Positions 1-7,769 of a stretch of 43,893 nt of DNA are shown here, in pieces; position 1 is the stretch's first letter, and each line of letters opens with the position of its first letter. The position numbers and the translations under genes were made by a program. The notes beneath the pieces were generated by a model. The model searched no databases and was not told the DNA's origin. It saw nothing but the letters and a program-made list of their open reading frames with translations. The stretch is from an uncultured Eubacteriales bacterium. Its GTDB lineage: Bacteria > Bacillota > Clostridia > Lachnospirales > Lachnospiraceae. The stretch covers positions 1 to 43,893 of the forward strand of contig CASECT010000139.1 in NCBI GenBank assembly GCA_949286525.1. The letters run 5' to 3'.

Positions 1-21
1 GACAGAAGGAGTAGGGAAGAG

Positions 22-1632
22 ATGTCTTATACGGCATTGTACAGAAAATTCCGCCCCAGAGAGTTTGAGGACGTCAAGGGGCAGGATCATATTGTTACCA
101 CACTGAAAAATCAGATCCGGACGGACCGGATCGGACATGCCTACCTTTTTACCGGGACACGGGGAACAGGAAAGACGACGGTGGCGAAAATTTTTGCCCG
201 TGCCGTCAATTGCGAGCAACCCGTGGACGGCAGTCCCTGCGGAGTGTGTGAATCCTGCCGCAGGATCGCCGAGGGCACGTCCATGAACGTGATTGAGATA
301 GACGCCGCTTCCAACAACGGCGTCTCCAACATCCGGGATATTATCGAGGAGGTGGCCTACGCCCCCACCGAGGGAAAATACAAGGTCTACATTATAGACG
401 AGGTGCACATGCTCTCCGTAGGAGCTTTCAACGCTTTGCTCAAGACGCTGGAGGAGCCGCCTGCCTATGTGATTTTTATTCTGGCGACCACGGAGGTCCA
501 CAAGATTCCCATTACAATCCTTTCACGCTGCCAGAGGTACGATTTCCACCGGATTTCTATTGATACCATCGCGGCCCGGCTCCGGGAGCTGATGGATCAG
601 GAGCAGGTGGACGTGGAGGAGCGGGCGCTGCGCTATATCGCCAAGGCCGCGGACGGCTCCATGCGCGACGCTCTGAGTCTGTTGGATCAGTGTATCGCCT
701 TTTATCTGGGGGAGACGCTGACTTACGACAATGTGCTGAACGTTCTGGGGGCGGTGGACACCGAGGTGTTCGGGCGTCTGTTAAACTGCCTGCTGGCGGA
801 GGATGTGAACGGCTGCATTTCCCTTCTGGAGGAGATGGTGGTGGAAGGCCGGGATCTCGGTCAGTTTGTGACAGATGTTACCTGGTATCTGAGGAACCTG
901 CTGTTGGTCAAGGCGGGGGAGCAGATGGAGGATGTGCTGGAGGTCTCCGGCGACCAGCTGGCGGTTCTGCAGGAGCAGGCCGAGCGGATGAATGATACGG
1001 TGCTGATGCGCTACATCCGGATTTTCTCTGATCTGGCCAGCCAGCTGCGCTATGCCGCCGGTAAGAGGGTGCTGGTGGAGATTGCCCTGATCAAGCTCTG
1101 CCGCCCGCAGATGGAGGAGGATTATTCCGCTCTGGTACAACGGGTGGACTCTGTGGAGCATCGCCTCCAGGAGGGGATTCCCGTTACGGTTTCCCAGAAC
1201 AAAGGCGCAGGCGGGACCGACGGCGGCGCAGACGGGACGGCAGCCGGAGAGACAAAGAAAAAGAAGGAACTCCCGGAGGCTGTGCCGGAGGAGATCGCCC
1301 AGGTGGCCAGGGAGTGGCCCCGGATTCTGGGACAGACCACAGGACTTCTGCACACCACCCTTGGCAAGGCCATGGTTACGGTTTCGGACAATCAGGAGCT
1401 TTTGCTGGTATTTTCCGAGCCGCCGGGCAGCAAGGACTGTTCCGGCGACATTCTCCAAAACACCGGAGCGCTGGATGAGCTGAAAGGGATTCTGGAGGAA
1501 CATGTGGGGAAAAAGGTCCCCGTAAAAGTGGAGATCAACCGCAGCGGCGAGAACAGCCGCCAGCTGTATACCGACGCGGTGGATTACTTTGCCAGGACGG
1601 CACATATCGATATAGAAGAGGAAGATTTCTGA
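22..1632 (+). CDS. dnaX: DNA polymerase III subunit gamma/tau
   Basis: This is the clamp-loader ATPase of the replicative polymerase. It opens and loads the beta clamp at primer-template junctions and, as tau, tethers polymerase cores. The 536-residue product starts with the family signature SYTALYRKFRP. It carries a Walker A loop (GTRGTGKT, residues 45-52), zinc-binding cysteines 64, 73, 76 and 79, the Walker B DEVHM (126-130) and sensor motif SRC (168-170). The C-terminal third is lower-complexity and ends in an acidic tail. An AAGGAG site at bases 7-12 fits the ATG. It heads a dnaX-ybaB-recR run, the usual order in Firmicutes. I saw no canonical slippery heptamer for a gamma frameshift product. 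Confidence 0.98.
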   Translation: MSYTALYRKFRPREFEDVKGQDHIVTTLKNQIRTDRIGHAYLFTGTRGTGKTTVAKIFARAVNCEQPVDGSPCGVCESCRRIAEGTSMNVIEIDAASNNGVSNIRDIIEEVAYAPTEGKYKVYIIDEVHMLSVGAFNALLKTLEEPPAYVIFILATTEVHKIPITILSRCQRYDFHRISIDTIAARLRELMDQEQVDVEERALRYIAKAADGSMRDALSLLDQCIAFYLGETLTYDNVLNVLGAVDTEVFGRLLNCLLAEDVNGCISLLEEMVVEGRDLGQFVTDVTWYLRNLLLVKAGEQMEDVLEVSGDQLAVLQEQAERMNDTVLMRYIRIFSDLASQLRYAAGKRVLVEIALIKLCRPQMEEDYSALVQRVDSVEHRLQEGIPVTVSQNKGAGGTDGGADGTAAGETKKKKELPEAVPEEIAQVAREWPRILGQTTGLLHTTLGKAMVTVSDNQELLLVFSEPPGSKDCSGDILQNTGALDELKGILEEHVGKKVPVKVEINRSGENSRQLYTDAVDYFARTAHIDIEEEDF

Positions 1633-1647
1633 CAGGAGGATAAGATT

Positions 1648-1995
1648 ATGGCAAGAAGAGGCGGATTTCCGGGTGGAGGCATGCCCGGTAACATGGGAAA
1701 CCTCATGAAACAGGCGCAAAAGATGCAGCGCCAGATGGAAGAGGCCCAGAAGGAACTGGAGGAGAAGGAAGTGACGGCCACAGCCGGAGGAGGCGCAGTG
1801 GAAGTGACGGTTTCCGGCAGGAAGGAGATCACGAAGGTAAAACTTTCCGAGGAAGTGGTGGATCCCGATGACATTGAGATGCTGGAGGATCTGATCATGG
1901 CGGCCACCAATGAGGCGCTTCGCCAGATGGAGGAGATGGCGCAGTCCTCCATGGCAAAAATTACCGGCGGTCTGGGAGGAGGACTTCCCTTCTAA
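1648..1995 (+). CDS. YbaB/EbfC family nucleoid-associated protein
   Basis: This is a small DNA-binding protein of the YbaB/EbfC family, homodimeric in studied members and associated with the nucleoid. Its precise role is unsettled, although conserved linkage to recR suggests a link to recombination or replication. The 115-residue product has the typical Gly/Met-rich N-terminus, the helix with KQAQKMQRQMEEAQKEL, the conserved VEVTVSGRKEITKVKLSEEVVDP strand region (residues about 51-74) and a Gly-rich C-terminus. It begins 15 bases after dnaX with an AGGAGG site and ends 12 bases before recR, so the three genes are probably one transcript. Confidence 0.95.
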   Translation: MARRGGFPGGGMPGNMGNLMKQAQKMQRQMEEAQKELEEKEVTATAGGGAVEVTVSGRKEITKVKLSEEVVDPDDIEMLEDLIMAATNEALRQMEEMAQSSMAKITGGLGGGLPF

Positions 1996-2007
1996 GGGAG
2001 GCGGATC

Positions 2008-2607
2008 ATGGAATACTACAGCAAACAGATCAGCCGCCTGATCTCCGAGCTCTCCACACTGCCGGGTATCGGGGCGAAATCCGCCCAGCGGCTGGCCTTC
2101 CATATTCTGCACATGCCCCAGGAGGAAGTGGAACGTCTCTCCGAGGCCATGGTGGATGCCCGCAAAAACGTCCATTACTGCAAGGAGTGCTTTACGCTGA
2201 CGGACAGTGAACTCTGCCCCATCTGCAGCAATCCCCGGCGGAGTCATAAGCAGATTATGGTGGTGGAGGATACCAGAGATTTGGCGGCTTACGAGAAAAC
2301 CGGAAAGTACGAAGGAGTGTACCATGTGCTCCACGGCGCCATCTCTCCGATGCAGGGCATCGGTCCCGGAGACATCAAGCTCAAGGAACTGATGCAGCGG
2401 CTCGCCAGGGAGGATGTGGAGGAAGTGATCATTGCCACCAATTCCAGCCTGGAGGGGGAGACCACGGCCATGTACATCAGCAAGCTGATCAAGCCCACCG
2501 GGATCAAGGTAACCAGGATCGCCAGCGGCGTTCCCGTGGGCGGCGATCTGGAGTACATCGATGAGGTAACGCTGTTGCGCGCCCTGGAAGGGCGGACGGA
2601 GCTTTAG
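2008..2607 (+). CDS. recR: Recombination protein RecR
   Basis: RecR acts with RecO, and RecF in some organisms, to load RecA at single-strand gaps during recombinational repair. The 199-residue product has the normal family length. It shows a helix-hairpin-helix segment (LSTLPGIGAKSAQRLA, 16-30), a C4 zinc finger with cysteines 58, 61, 70 and 73, then a Toprim domain from about 81 to 175 containing VVEDTRDL. The C-terminal ASGVPVGGDLEYIDEVTLLRAL region is characteristic. A GGGAGG site lies at the expected spacing. It is the last gene of the dnaX-ybaB-recR unit, and an intrinsic terminator follows about 50 bases downstream. Confidence 0.97.
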   Translation: MEYYSKQISRLISELSTLPGIGAKSAQRLAFHILHMPQEEVERLSEAMVDARKNVHYCKECFTLTDSELCPICSNPRRSHKQIMVVEDTRDLAAYEKTGKYEGVYHVLHGAISPMQGIGPGDIKLKELMQRLAREDVEEVIIATNSSLEGETTAMYISKLIKPTGIKVTRIASGVPVGGDLEYIDEVTLLRALEGRTEL

Positions 2608-2653
2608 CGGCGGAATATGTTTTCCCCTGACAAAGAGAGGGGATTTTCAGAAA

Positions 2654-2682
2654 AGCAGGACAAAAAGTTCTGCTTTTTTTAT
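2654..2682 (+). terminator. Intrinsic terminator of dnaX-ybaB-recR
   Basis: A seven-base-pair stem (AGCAGGA with TTCTGCT, one G-U pair) encloses a seven-base loop and runs directly into a stretch of eight T. It follows recR on the same strand. Confidence 0.8.
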
Positions 2683-2748
2683 TCCCTTCCATGCTTCAAC
2701 ATTTTTCGCGGGACGGGTGTGGTAGCATGGCTCTATGTAAGCACATGG

Positions 2749-2769
2749 TTTTGCGTCGGTGTACAAAGG
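2749..2769 (+). repeat. 21-base dispersed repeat, copy 1
   Basis: Exact 21-base match to 18937-18957. The core reads GCGTCGGTGTACAAAGG and is preceded by TTTT. It lies about 90 bases upstream of the LysM gene start. The other copy lies in the argF leader. A shorter, one-mismatch relative (13 bases) is at 28133-28145. Confidence 0.7.
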
Positions 2770-2793
2770 CGTGTTGCCCCTTGTATACCGACG
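2754..2793 (+). repeat. Imperfect inverted repeat upstream of the LysM gene
   Basis: CGTCGGTGTACAAAGG (2754-2769) faces a near-complement ending TTGTATACCGACG (2781-2793). It would form a stem of about 14-16 pairs with one G-U and one mismatch, around a loop of about seven to nine bases. No T tract follows, so it is not a standard terminator. It includes the dispersed repeat. Confidence 0.65.
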
Positions 2794-2857
2794 TTTACCG
2801 GCAAAAAAGGTAAGACAGAGAAAGGCGCCATTTGTCAGGGCGCCGCGGGAGGCGCGT

Positions 2858-4405
2858 ATGATAGAGATTACCCGTGCGCCAGAGGAGAGCAGAGAGAATC
2901 TGCGGAAGATACCAAGGAATATCCGTCAGATCGGAAATACCACCGGTTACGGAAAGATTTATATGGAAGATATGGTTTACCAGTTCCTGTCCGAGGGAGG
3001 CATCGAAGAGGGACAGCATCTGACAACCTATTTGCTTCTGGGAGAGGATTTTTATCAGAAGGAGGAGCAGTATCTGTTCATTCAGGGAGCCCTGGAGCTG
3101 GAAAATATGACTTATAGCCGGGATTTTCCTGTTTTTTCGGAGGAGATATGGAGCGATATTTATAAGGGGATGCGCAAGTATTTCCAGGATGAAAAGATCC
3201 TGGGATGGGCCATCAACCGAAAAGGGGGAAGGCTGGACTACTGCGGGGAGATGGAAGCCGTCTGCCGCCGGCATTTTCATGGGGAAAATCAGATGGTGCT
3301 GTTCTTTGACACCGCTGATGACGACGAGATGATCTATCTTTACCACGGCGGCCGATATATCCGGAAGGAAGGGTACCATATCTATTATGAGAAAAATACC
3401 GGACTGGCGGAGTATCTGACGGATTATCATCGGAGAAAGGAGCAGCTGGCGCTGCGGAGAAAACGGGAACTGAAACTCCGTCAGCAGCAGGAGTTGGAGA
3501 AGAGCGAGGCGGCAGCCGGCGGGATAAGATCTTTTGCGGATACCGGAGAGGGATTTCCGGTATCCGACAAAGAGAGGGAATTTCCGAGGAGGCATTCCGG
3601 GGAGGAGGCGCTGAGAAATCAGGCAAGCCTGGAACTGGAGAAAAAGTTTTATGAAACTTCCGAGGAAGAGAGTCTGGACGGAATTACCTTCCGGCAGCGG
3701 CGAAAAGCCCGTCAGGAAAGGGAGAAGGCGGGAGGACACAGCCGATCAGCAGTGACGCCGGGAAGAACAGCCGGCTGGGAGGAAGACCCGGTATCCCGCT
3801 ATCGGGATTTTCTGCGGGACAAGGAGCGCCGTCCTGCGCGGGCAAAATCCAGAGCGCTGGCGTCGGTGGCGGCGCTGGTGCTGATCATTTTGGGGGCTTT
3901 TGTGATTCAGAACTATATGCAGATGGCGGATATGGAGGATACGGTGGACGCCATCGCCCAACAGCAGGCCCGGGAGGACGTGCTGGAAACCATCAGCGGT
4001 ACAGCGGGAGATCTGGCAGGGAGTGGAACAGACACTGCGAACCAGCCGGCGGAAGGAGGAGGGGACACCGGGCAATCCGGAGCCGATACTTCACAGAGTA
4101 CCGCGGCGGCGGATGCCTCCGCTCAGGGGACGGACCAGAGCGCCGGAGGGACGGACGCAGCCGCCCAAAACGGCGCTGGGGGAACAGATCAGGGGACCGG
4201 GACAGACACGGCCGCCCAGACTGCACAGACCAACGAGTACCTTGCCCAGGGATACTATATTGTACAGCAGGGCGATAAACTGTTGGATATCAGCAGGAAA
4301 GTTTATGGAAATGACAATATGGTGGCGGCCATCTGCGAGGCCAACGGGATTACCAATATTGATCATATTCAGGTGGGCGATCGGCTGCAGCTTCCGAATC
4401 CCTGA
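2858..4405 (+). CDS. Membrane protein with degenerate MPN-like N-terminus and C-terminal LysM domain
   Basis: The 515-residue product is probably an envelope protein that binds peptidoglycan or another glycan through its C-terminal LysM domain (about 464-513, YYIVQQGDKLLDISRKVYG and following). A charged cytoplasmic region (about 200-330) is followed by one membrane segment (about 333-353, LASVAALVLIILGAFVI). An Ala/Gly/Thr/Gln-rich linker (about 385-455) comes next. The N-terminal 200 residues look compact, with alternating strands and helices. The ILGWAINRKGG stretch resembles the hGWhHTHP region of MPN/JAMM proteins but without the metal histidines; that is my inference. The reading frame opens upstream, but ATG 2858 with a GGGAGG site is the better start. 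Function unknown; SpoVID-like spore proteins also end in LysM, so a sporulation role is an alternative. Confidence 0.8.
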   Translation: MIEITRAPEESRENLRKIPRNIRQIGNTTGYGKIYMEDMVYQFLSEGGIEEGQHLTTYLLLGEDFYQKEEQYLFIQGALELENMTYSRDFPVFSEEIWSDIYKGMRKYFQDEKILGWAINRKGGRLDYCGEMEAVCRRHFHGENQMVLFFDTADDDEMIYLYHGGRYIRKEGYHIYYEKNTGLAEYLTDYHRRKEQLALRRKRELKLRQQQELEKSEAAAGGIRSFADTGEGFPVSDKEREFPRRHSGEEALRNQASLELEKKFYETSEEESLDGITFRQRRKARQEREKAGGHSRSAVTPGRTAGWEEDPVSRYRDFLRDKERRPARAKSRALASVAALVLIILGAFVIQNYMQMADMEDTVDAIAQQQAREDVLETISGTAGDLAGSGTDTANQPAEGGGDTGQSGADTSQSTAAADASAQGTDQSAGGTDAAAQNGAGGTDQGTGTDTAAQTAQTNEYLAQGYYIVQQGDKLLDISRKVYGNDNMVAAICEANGITNIDHIQVGDRLQLPNP

Positions 4406-4413
4406 GGGTGGCG

Positions 4414-4707
4414 TTATATCTGAACGACAGCGTCTTTGGCAGTCCCTTCGGCGAGGGAGTCATAGTTGGACGAGGAGGCGAGCCGCGGATCTGCGTCCTC
4501 GAACTGCTTTACTTTGGTCAGCAGAAATTTGTGACGCATTTGAGCGGCTTTTACCTGATAAATATAGTAATCAATCAGATCGGGATCGGTCATGTACTCC
4601 AGATTGGAGTATGCACTGGCCAGTTCCGATCTTGTTTTGTACAGATCCTTTAAAAGCAGAGTGTATTGCGGATCTGTCTTTTGCGTTTTTGAAAATAGCT
4701 TGATCAA
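4414..4707 (-). CDS. DUF2508 (YaaL-like) family protein
   Basis: This 97-residue soluble protein is mostly helical (DPQYTLLLKDLYKTRSELASAYSNLEYMTDPDLIDYYIYQVKAAQ). It resembles the DUF2508/YaaL family, whose gene follows recR in Bacillus and many clostridia. The function of the family is unknown. Here it sits close to recR but on the opposite strand, convergent with the LysM gene and separated from its stop by only eight bases. No bofA homologue follows. The start is a TTG (complement of 4705-4707) preceded by a GGGAGG site, which fits better than any internal ATG. Family assignment is from memory of the residue pattern and the neighbourhood. Confidence 0.75.
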   Translation of the reverse strand: MIKLFSKTQKTDPQYTLLLKDLYKTRSELASAYSNLEYMTDPDLIDYYIYQVKAAQMRHKFLLTKVKQFEDADPRLASSSNYDSLAEGTAKDAVVQI

Positions 4708-4896
4708 TGCTGTGCGCCTCCCTTTGGAAAAAGATGTTCTTTTTAGTAATTATAAGCAATATGCCCAATTTTATACGGGAAAAGAGATGTCTTACCGGCA
4801 AAATCCCGTTGGGCAAGTTTGGCATTATGCAATATGACGAAGAAAAAGATTATTTTTGTTAAAAAGTAATGAACTGAAAACTTTCCTGAAACTTCA

Positions 4897-4925
4897 TGGA
4901 CTTTTGCTGCCAGGCCTTTTATAAT
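4897..4925 (+). promoter_or_regulatory. Candidate sigma-A promoter of the tad locus
   Basis: TGGACT (4897-4902), 17 bases, then TATAAT (4920-4925). Transcription would start about six bases downstream, just ahead of the GAGGTGA ribosome site of the first tad gene. The -10 is perfect and the -35 is weak. Confidence 0.55.
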
Positions 4926-4950
4926 ACTTCCATGGAGCGAGGTGATGCGG

Positions 4951-5457
4951 ATGATTGCAGAATACATGGCGTCCGGATTGCTGGCGGCGGGGCTGCTAAC
5001 GGACCTTCTGAGGCGCAGAGTTCCGAATCAGCTGGTGTTGCTGGGACTGATTACCGGATGCTATCTGTGTATCTGCAGAGATGGCATTCCGATGGGAATT
5101 TCACTTTTTTTAAAAGATGCATTCTGGCCGACCCTTTTATTGTTTCCATTCTATCTTCTGGGAGCAATCGGAGCCGGGGATGTAAAGCTTATTTCAGCGC
5201 TGTCAGCGATGACAGGAGGGGACCGAATCAAAGATCTGATTTTGATATCTTTTCTTACAGGAGCGTTATTTGCTCTCATTCGACTTATCAGAGAGAGACA
5301 GCTTTTCTTCAGAAGCGGCAAAATTTTTGCCCATCTTGTACATTGTATCTTGTCTCGTAAAATTTCCAAATATGAAACATGTAAAGAATCGAAAATGTGT
5401 GTGCCGTTTACCGTCTGCATCTGGATTGCTTACTTTCTATTGAGTTTCTGGAGGTGA
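4951..5457 (+). CDS. A24 family prepilin peptidase, first copy (TadV/CpaA type)
   Basis: This is a polytopic membrane aspartic peptidase that cleaves the leader of type IV or Flp prepilins. The 168-residue product contains both expected catalytic aspartates: one in TDLLRRRVPN near the N-terminus and one in the GAGDVKL (GxGD) motif after about 70 residues. Several hydrophobic segments surround them. I chose ATG 4951 because GAGGTGA sits five bases upstream; GTG 4942 and ATG 4945 are nearby alternatives. It is the first gene of the tad run and overlaps no other gene; tadZ follows after four bases. A second A24 gene occurs at 12562, so the locus has two peptidases. Confidence 0.9.
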   Translation: MIAEYMASGLLAAGLLTDLLRRRVPNQLVLLGLITGCYLCICRDGIPMGISLFLKDAFWPTLLLFPFYLLGAIGAGDVKLISALSAMTGGDRIKDLILISFLTGALFALIRLIRERQLFFRSGKIFAHLVHCILSRKISKYETCKESKMCVPFTVCIWIAYFLLSFWR

Positions 5458-5461
5458 CAGT

Positions 5462-6556
5462 TTGAAAAAAGAAAACATTGTCGTCTGTGATGAGGACGAA
5501 GCTTATGTGGAGGCATTCTGCGCCTATCTGGCGGGACAGCTGAAGGATCTGGAGATCTGTTCCTTCACGGAGAAGGAGGCCTTCCTCGAGGATGAAAAAT
5601 CCTATGATCTCGGAATTCTGTCGAGAGAATTTCTGGAAGTATCGGAATTTGCCTGTAAAGACAACATGGCGGAGAAGATGTATCTCTGTGATGAGGAGAT
5701 TGCGCCGGAATACGAACATCTGCCCATGATTTACAAGTATCAGTCCATGGATATTGTGGTAGAGATGCTGTTGCGGCGCAGGAGGAAAAAGATGCTGCTG
5801 CAGCCGCCGGGAGATGGAAAGGCCGGCGGGAGGATGATCGGGATTTTTTCTCCCATCTCCCACGAGCTTCAGCTGCCCTATGCTCTGGCAGTCTGCCAGA
5901 TCTGCAGGGAGCAGGGGAGCGTGCTGTTTCTGGACCTGGAGGAGTTTGGTGTTCTTCCCGAATTTCTTGAAATTCAGGGGGGAGAGGAGAGCAGAACCAT
6001 CCTGGATCTACTGTATCTTCTGGAGGGAGAGAATCAGCGACAGGCGGATTTTAAGAGTCATGTCCGCCAGTATATGGGGATCGATTACGTTCTGCCCTTT
6101 GCGGACCCGGAGGAGATGGGAAAGATCCTGCCGAGGCAGTGGCAGAGATTGTTTGCGGCGGCGCTGGGAGCGGGCTATGACACCGTTGTGGTGCTGTTCG
6201 GCCGCGTCTGCCAGGGTTTCTGGGAGCTTGGCGGGCTCTGCCAAGAGTTTCTGGTGCTGAGCAAACCGGGAGATTACTACCAGAGGAGCCTGCGCAGCTT
6301 TATGGGACAGGCCAAAGGATTGCTCGGGGGATCGTCTCTTCGGCTGATGCAGCTTCCCATGTCCGCTGCAAGCCTGACAGAGGGAACGTATCGCCTGGAG
6401 GAACTGGTTCAGGGGAATCTGGGGCTGTATGTGCGCAGACAGATGGAGGATCAGCTGCAGCTGGGGTACTCCCAGCGGGATTCGCCGAAGGCGCCGCAAA
6501 AACGGGTGGAGCGTCTGAATACAGTCCGACGGGGAAATGCTTATGGAGCAGGATGA
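5462..6556 (+). CDS. tadZ: TadZ/CpaE-like pilus assembly protein lacking an intact P-loop
   Basis: TadZ/CpaE proteins position the Tad machine at a cell pole or site. They consist of an atypical receiver domain plus a ParA/MinD-like ATPase domain. The 364-residue product shows this plan. Residues 1-110 look receiver-like (VVCDEDEAYVEAF). From about 122 a ParA-like fold begins with IGIFSPISHELQLPYALAVCQ. In the ATPases this stretch holds the nucleotide-binding GKxxxGKT/S; here no lysine is present, so ATP binding is doubtful. A FLDLEEFG strand follows, where ParA has its switch region. Translation starts at TTG 5462 behind GGAGGTGA. It overlaps tadA slightly. The position between the peptidase and tadA supports the call. 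Confidence 0.85.
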   Translation: MKKENIVVCDEDEAYVEAFCAYLAGQLKDLEICSFTEKEAFLEDEKSYDLGILSREFLEVSEFACKDNMAEKMYLCDEEIAPEYEHLPMIYKYQSMDIVVEMLLRRRRKKMLLQPPGDGKAGGRMIGIFSPISHELQLPYALAVCQICREQGSVLFLDLEEFGVLPEFLEIQGGEESRTILDLLYLLEGENQRQADFKSHVRQYMGIDYVLPFADPEEMGKILPRQWQRLFAAALGAGYDTVVVLFGRVCQGFWELGGLCQEFLVLSKPGDYYQRSLRSFMGQAKGLLGGSSLRLMQLPMSAASLTEGTYRLEELVQGNLGLYVRRQMEDQLQLGYSQRDSPKAPQKRVERLNTVRRGNAYGAG

Positions 6557-7769
6557 GGAGATTGTCCGTGGCCGTGTGCTGGAGCGGATGGATCTCTCAA
6601 AAGAATTGACAGACGAACAGATTCTGGAAGTCATCCGAGAGGAAATCTGTCGTTACGCCAACTATCATTCTATGGGGATCGCCAGGAGAATGCAGATGCA
6701 GAGAAACATTTTCCACTCTCTGCGGCGGCTGGATGTGCTGCAGGAACTGCTGGAAGACGATACTGTGACGGAGATCATGGTCAACGGTCCGAAAAACATC
6801 TATGTGGAGCGGGAAGGAAGACTGTTTTCCACAGATCTGGAATTTGCCTCTGAGGAGCGGCTCCAGGATGTGGTGCAGAAGATCGCTGCGGACCAGAACA
6901 AGGTGGTCAACCAGTCTTCTCCCATTGTGGATACCCGTCTGCAGGACGGCTCCAGGGTCAATATCGTGTTGCCGCCGGTGGCGGTGGATGGCGTGGCCAT
7001 GTCCATTCGGAAATTTTCCGGAAATCCGCTGACCATGGACCGGCTGGTGGAGACAGCGGCATTGTCGGCGGAACTGCGGGATTTTCTCAGGGTTATGGTA
7101 GAGGCCGGGTACAACATTTTCATATCCGGCGGAACCGGCTGCGGGAAGACTACGTTTCTGAATGCGCTGGCGGAATACATTCCGCCGGAGGAACGGGTGG
7201 TTACCATCGAGGACTCCGCGGAACTGCAGCTTTGTCAGGTAAAGCATCTGGTTCGTCTGGAGGCGAGAAATGCCAATCTGGAGGGGCGGCTGGAGATCTC
7301 CATACGGGATCTGGTGCGCACGTCGCTGCGGATGCGGCCGGACCGTATTATTGTAGGAGAATGCCGCGGACCGGAAGCTCTGGAGGTACTCCAGGCCTTT
7401 CATACCGGCCACGACGGGAGCTTTTCCACCGGCCATGCCAACAGTACAGAGGATATGCTATCCCGGCTGGAGACGATGGTGTTGATGGGGAGCGATATGC
7501 CCCTTCTGGCAGTCCGGCAGCAGATTGCCTCCGGTATCGATCTGATAGTGCATCTGGGAAGGCTGCGGGATAAAAGCCGCAGGGTACTGGAAGTATCGGA
7601 GGTTCTGGGCATGCAGAATGGGGAGATTCGGACGCAGAAACTTTATGCCTTTTGTGAGAAAGGAGAAGAGAGGGGGATGATTACGGGAATATGGGAGAGA
7701 AGAAACGAACTCTGCCGCAGAGGGAAACTGGAACAGCGGGGATTGTGTCTGTCTTCCAGGGGGCTCTGA
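6543..7769 (+). CDS. tadA: Tad secretion ATPase TadA/CpaF
   Basis: This is the hexameric type II/IV secretion-type ATPase that powers Flp pilus assembly from the cytoplasmic face. The 408-residue product has the CpaF N-terminal domain (EEDGS-type segment LLEDDTVTEIMVNGPKNIYVER) and a Walker A GGTGCGKTTFLNAL at about 196. It continues with the Asp box VVTIEDSAELQL, a Walker B region with RMRPDRIIVGECRGPEALEVLQA, and the His box TGHDGSFSTGHANS. All canonical elements are present. ATG 6543 or 6537 can serve as start, both inside the end of tadZ. Its 3' end overlaps the apparent tadB start by about 79 bases, which suggests translational coupling or a later tadB start. Confidence 0.96.
   Translation: MEQDEEIVRGRVLERMDLSKELTDEQILEVIREEICRYANYHSMGIARRMQMQRNIFHSLRRLDVLQELLEDDTVTEIMVNGPKNIYVEREGRLFSTDLEFASEERLQDVVQKIAADQNKVVNQSSPIVDTRLQDGSRVNIVLPPVAVDGVAMSIRKFSGNPLTMDRLVETAALSAELRDFLRVMVEAGYNIFISGGTGCGKTTFLNALAEYIPPEERVVTIEDSAELQLCQVKHLVRLEARNANLEGRLEISIRDLVRTSLRMRPDRIIVGECRGPEALEVLQAFHTGHDGSFSTGHANSTEDMLSRLETMVLMGSDMPLLAVRQQIASGIDLIVHLGRLRDKSRRVLEVSEVLGMQNGEIRTQKLYAFCEKGEERGMITGIWERRNELCRRGKLEQRGLCLSSRGL

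Noticed and set aside
1253..1266. Possible dnaX -1 frameshift site (AAAGAAAAAGAAGG)
   Set aside because: In the coding frame it reads AAG AAA AAG, not an X XXY YYZ heptamer, and I saw no obvious downstream stem; it codes simply for Lys residues.
781..2334. 517-residue open frame on the minus strand opposite dnaX-recR
   Set aside because: It is antisense to three well-supported genes, rich in His/Leu/Gln from reversed codons, with no domain.
4708..4860. Minus-strand promoter for the DUF2508-like gene
   Set aside because: A TATAAT is present about 40 bases upstream of the start, but no acceptable -35 at 16-18 bases.
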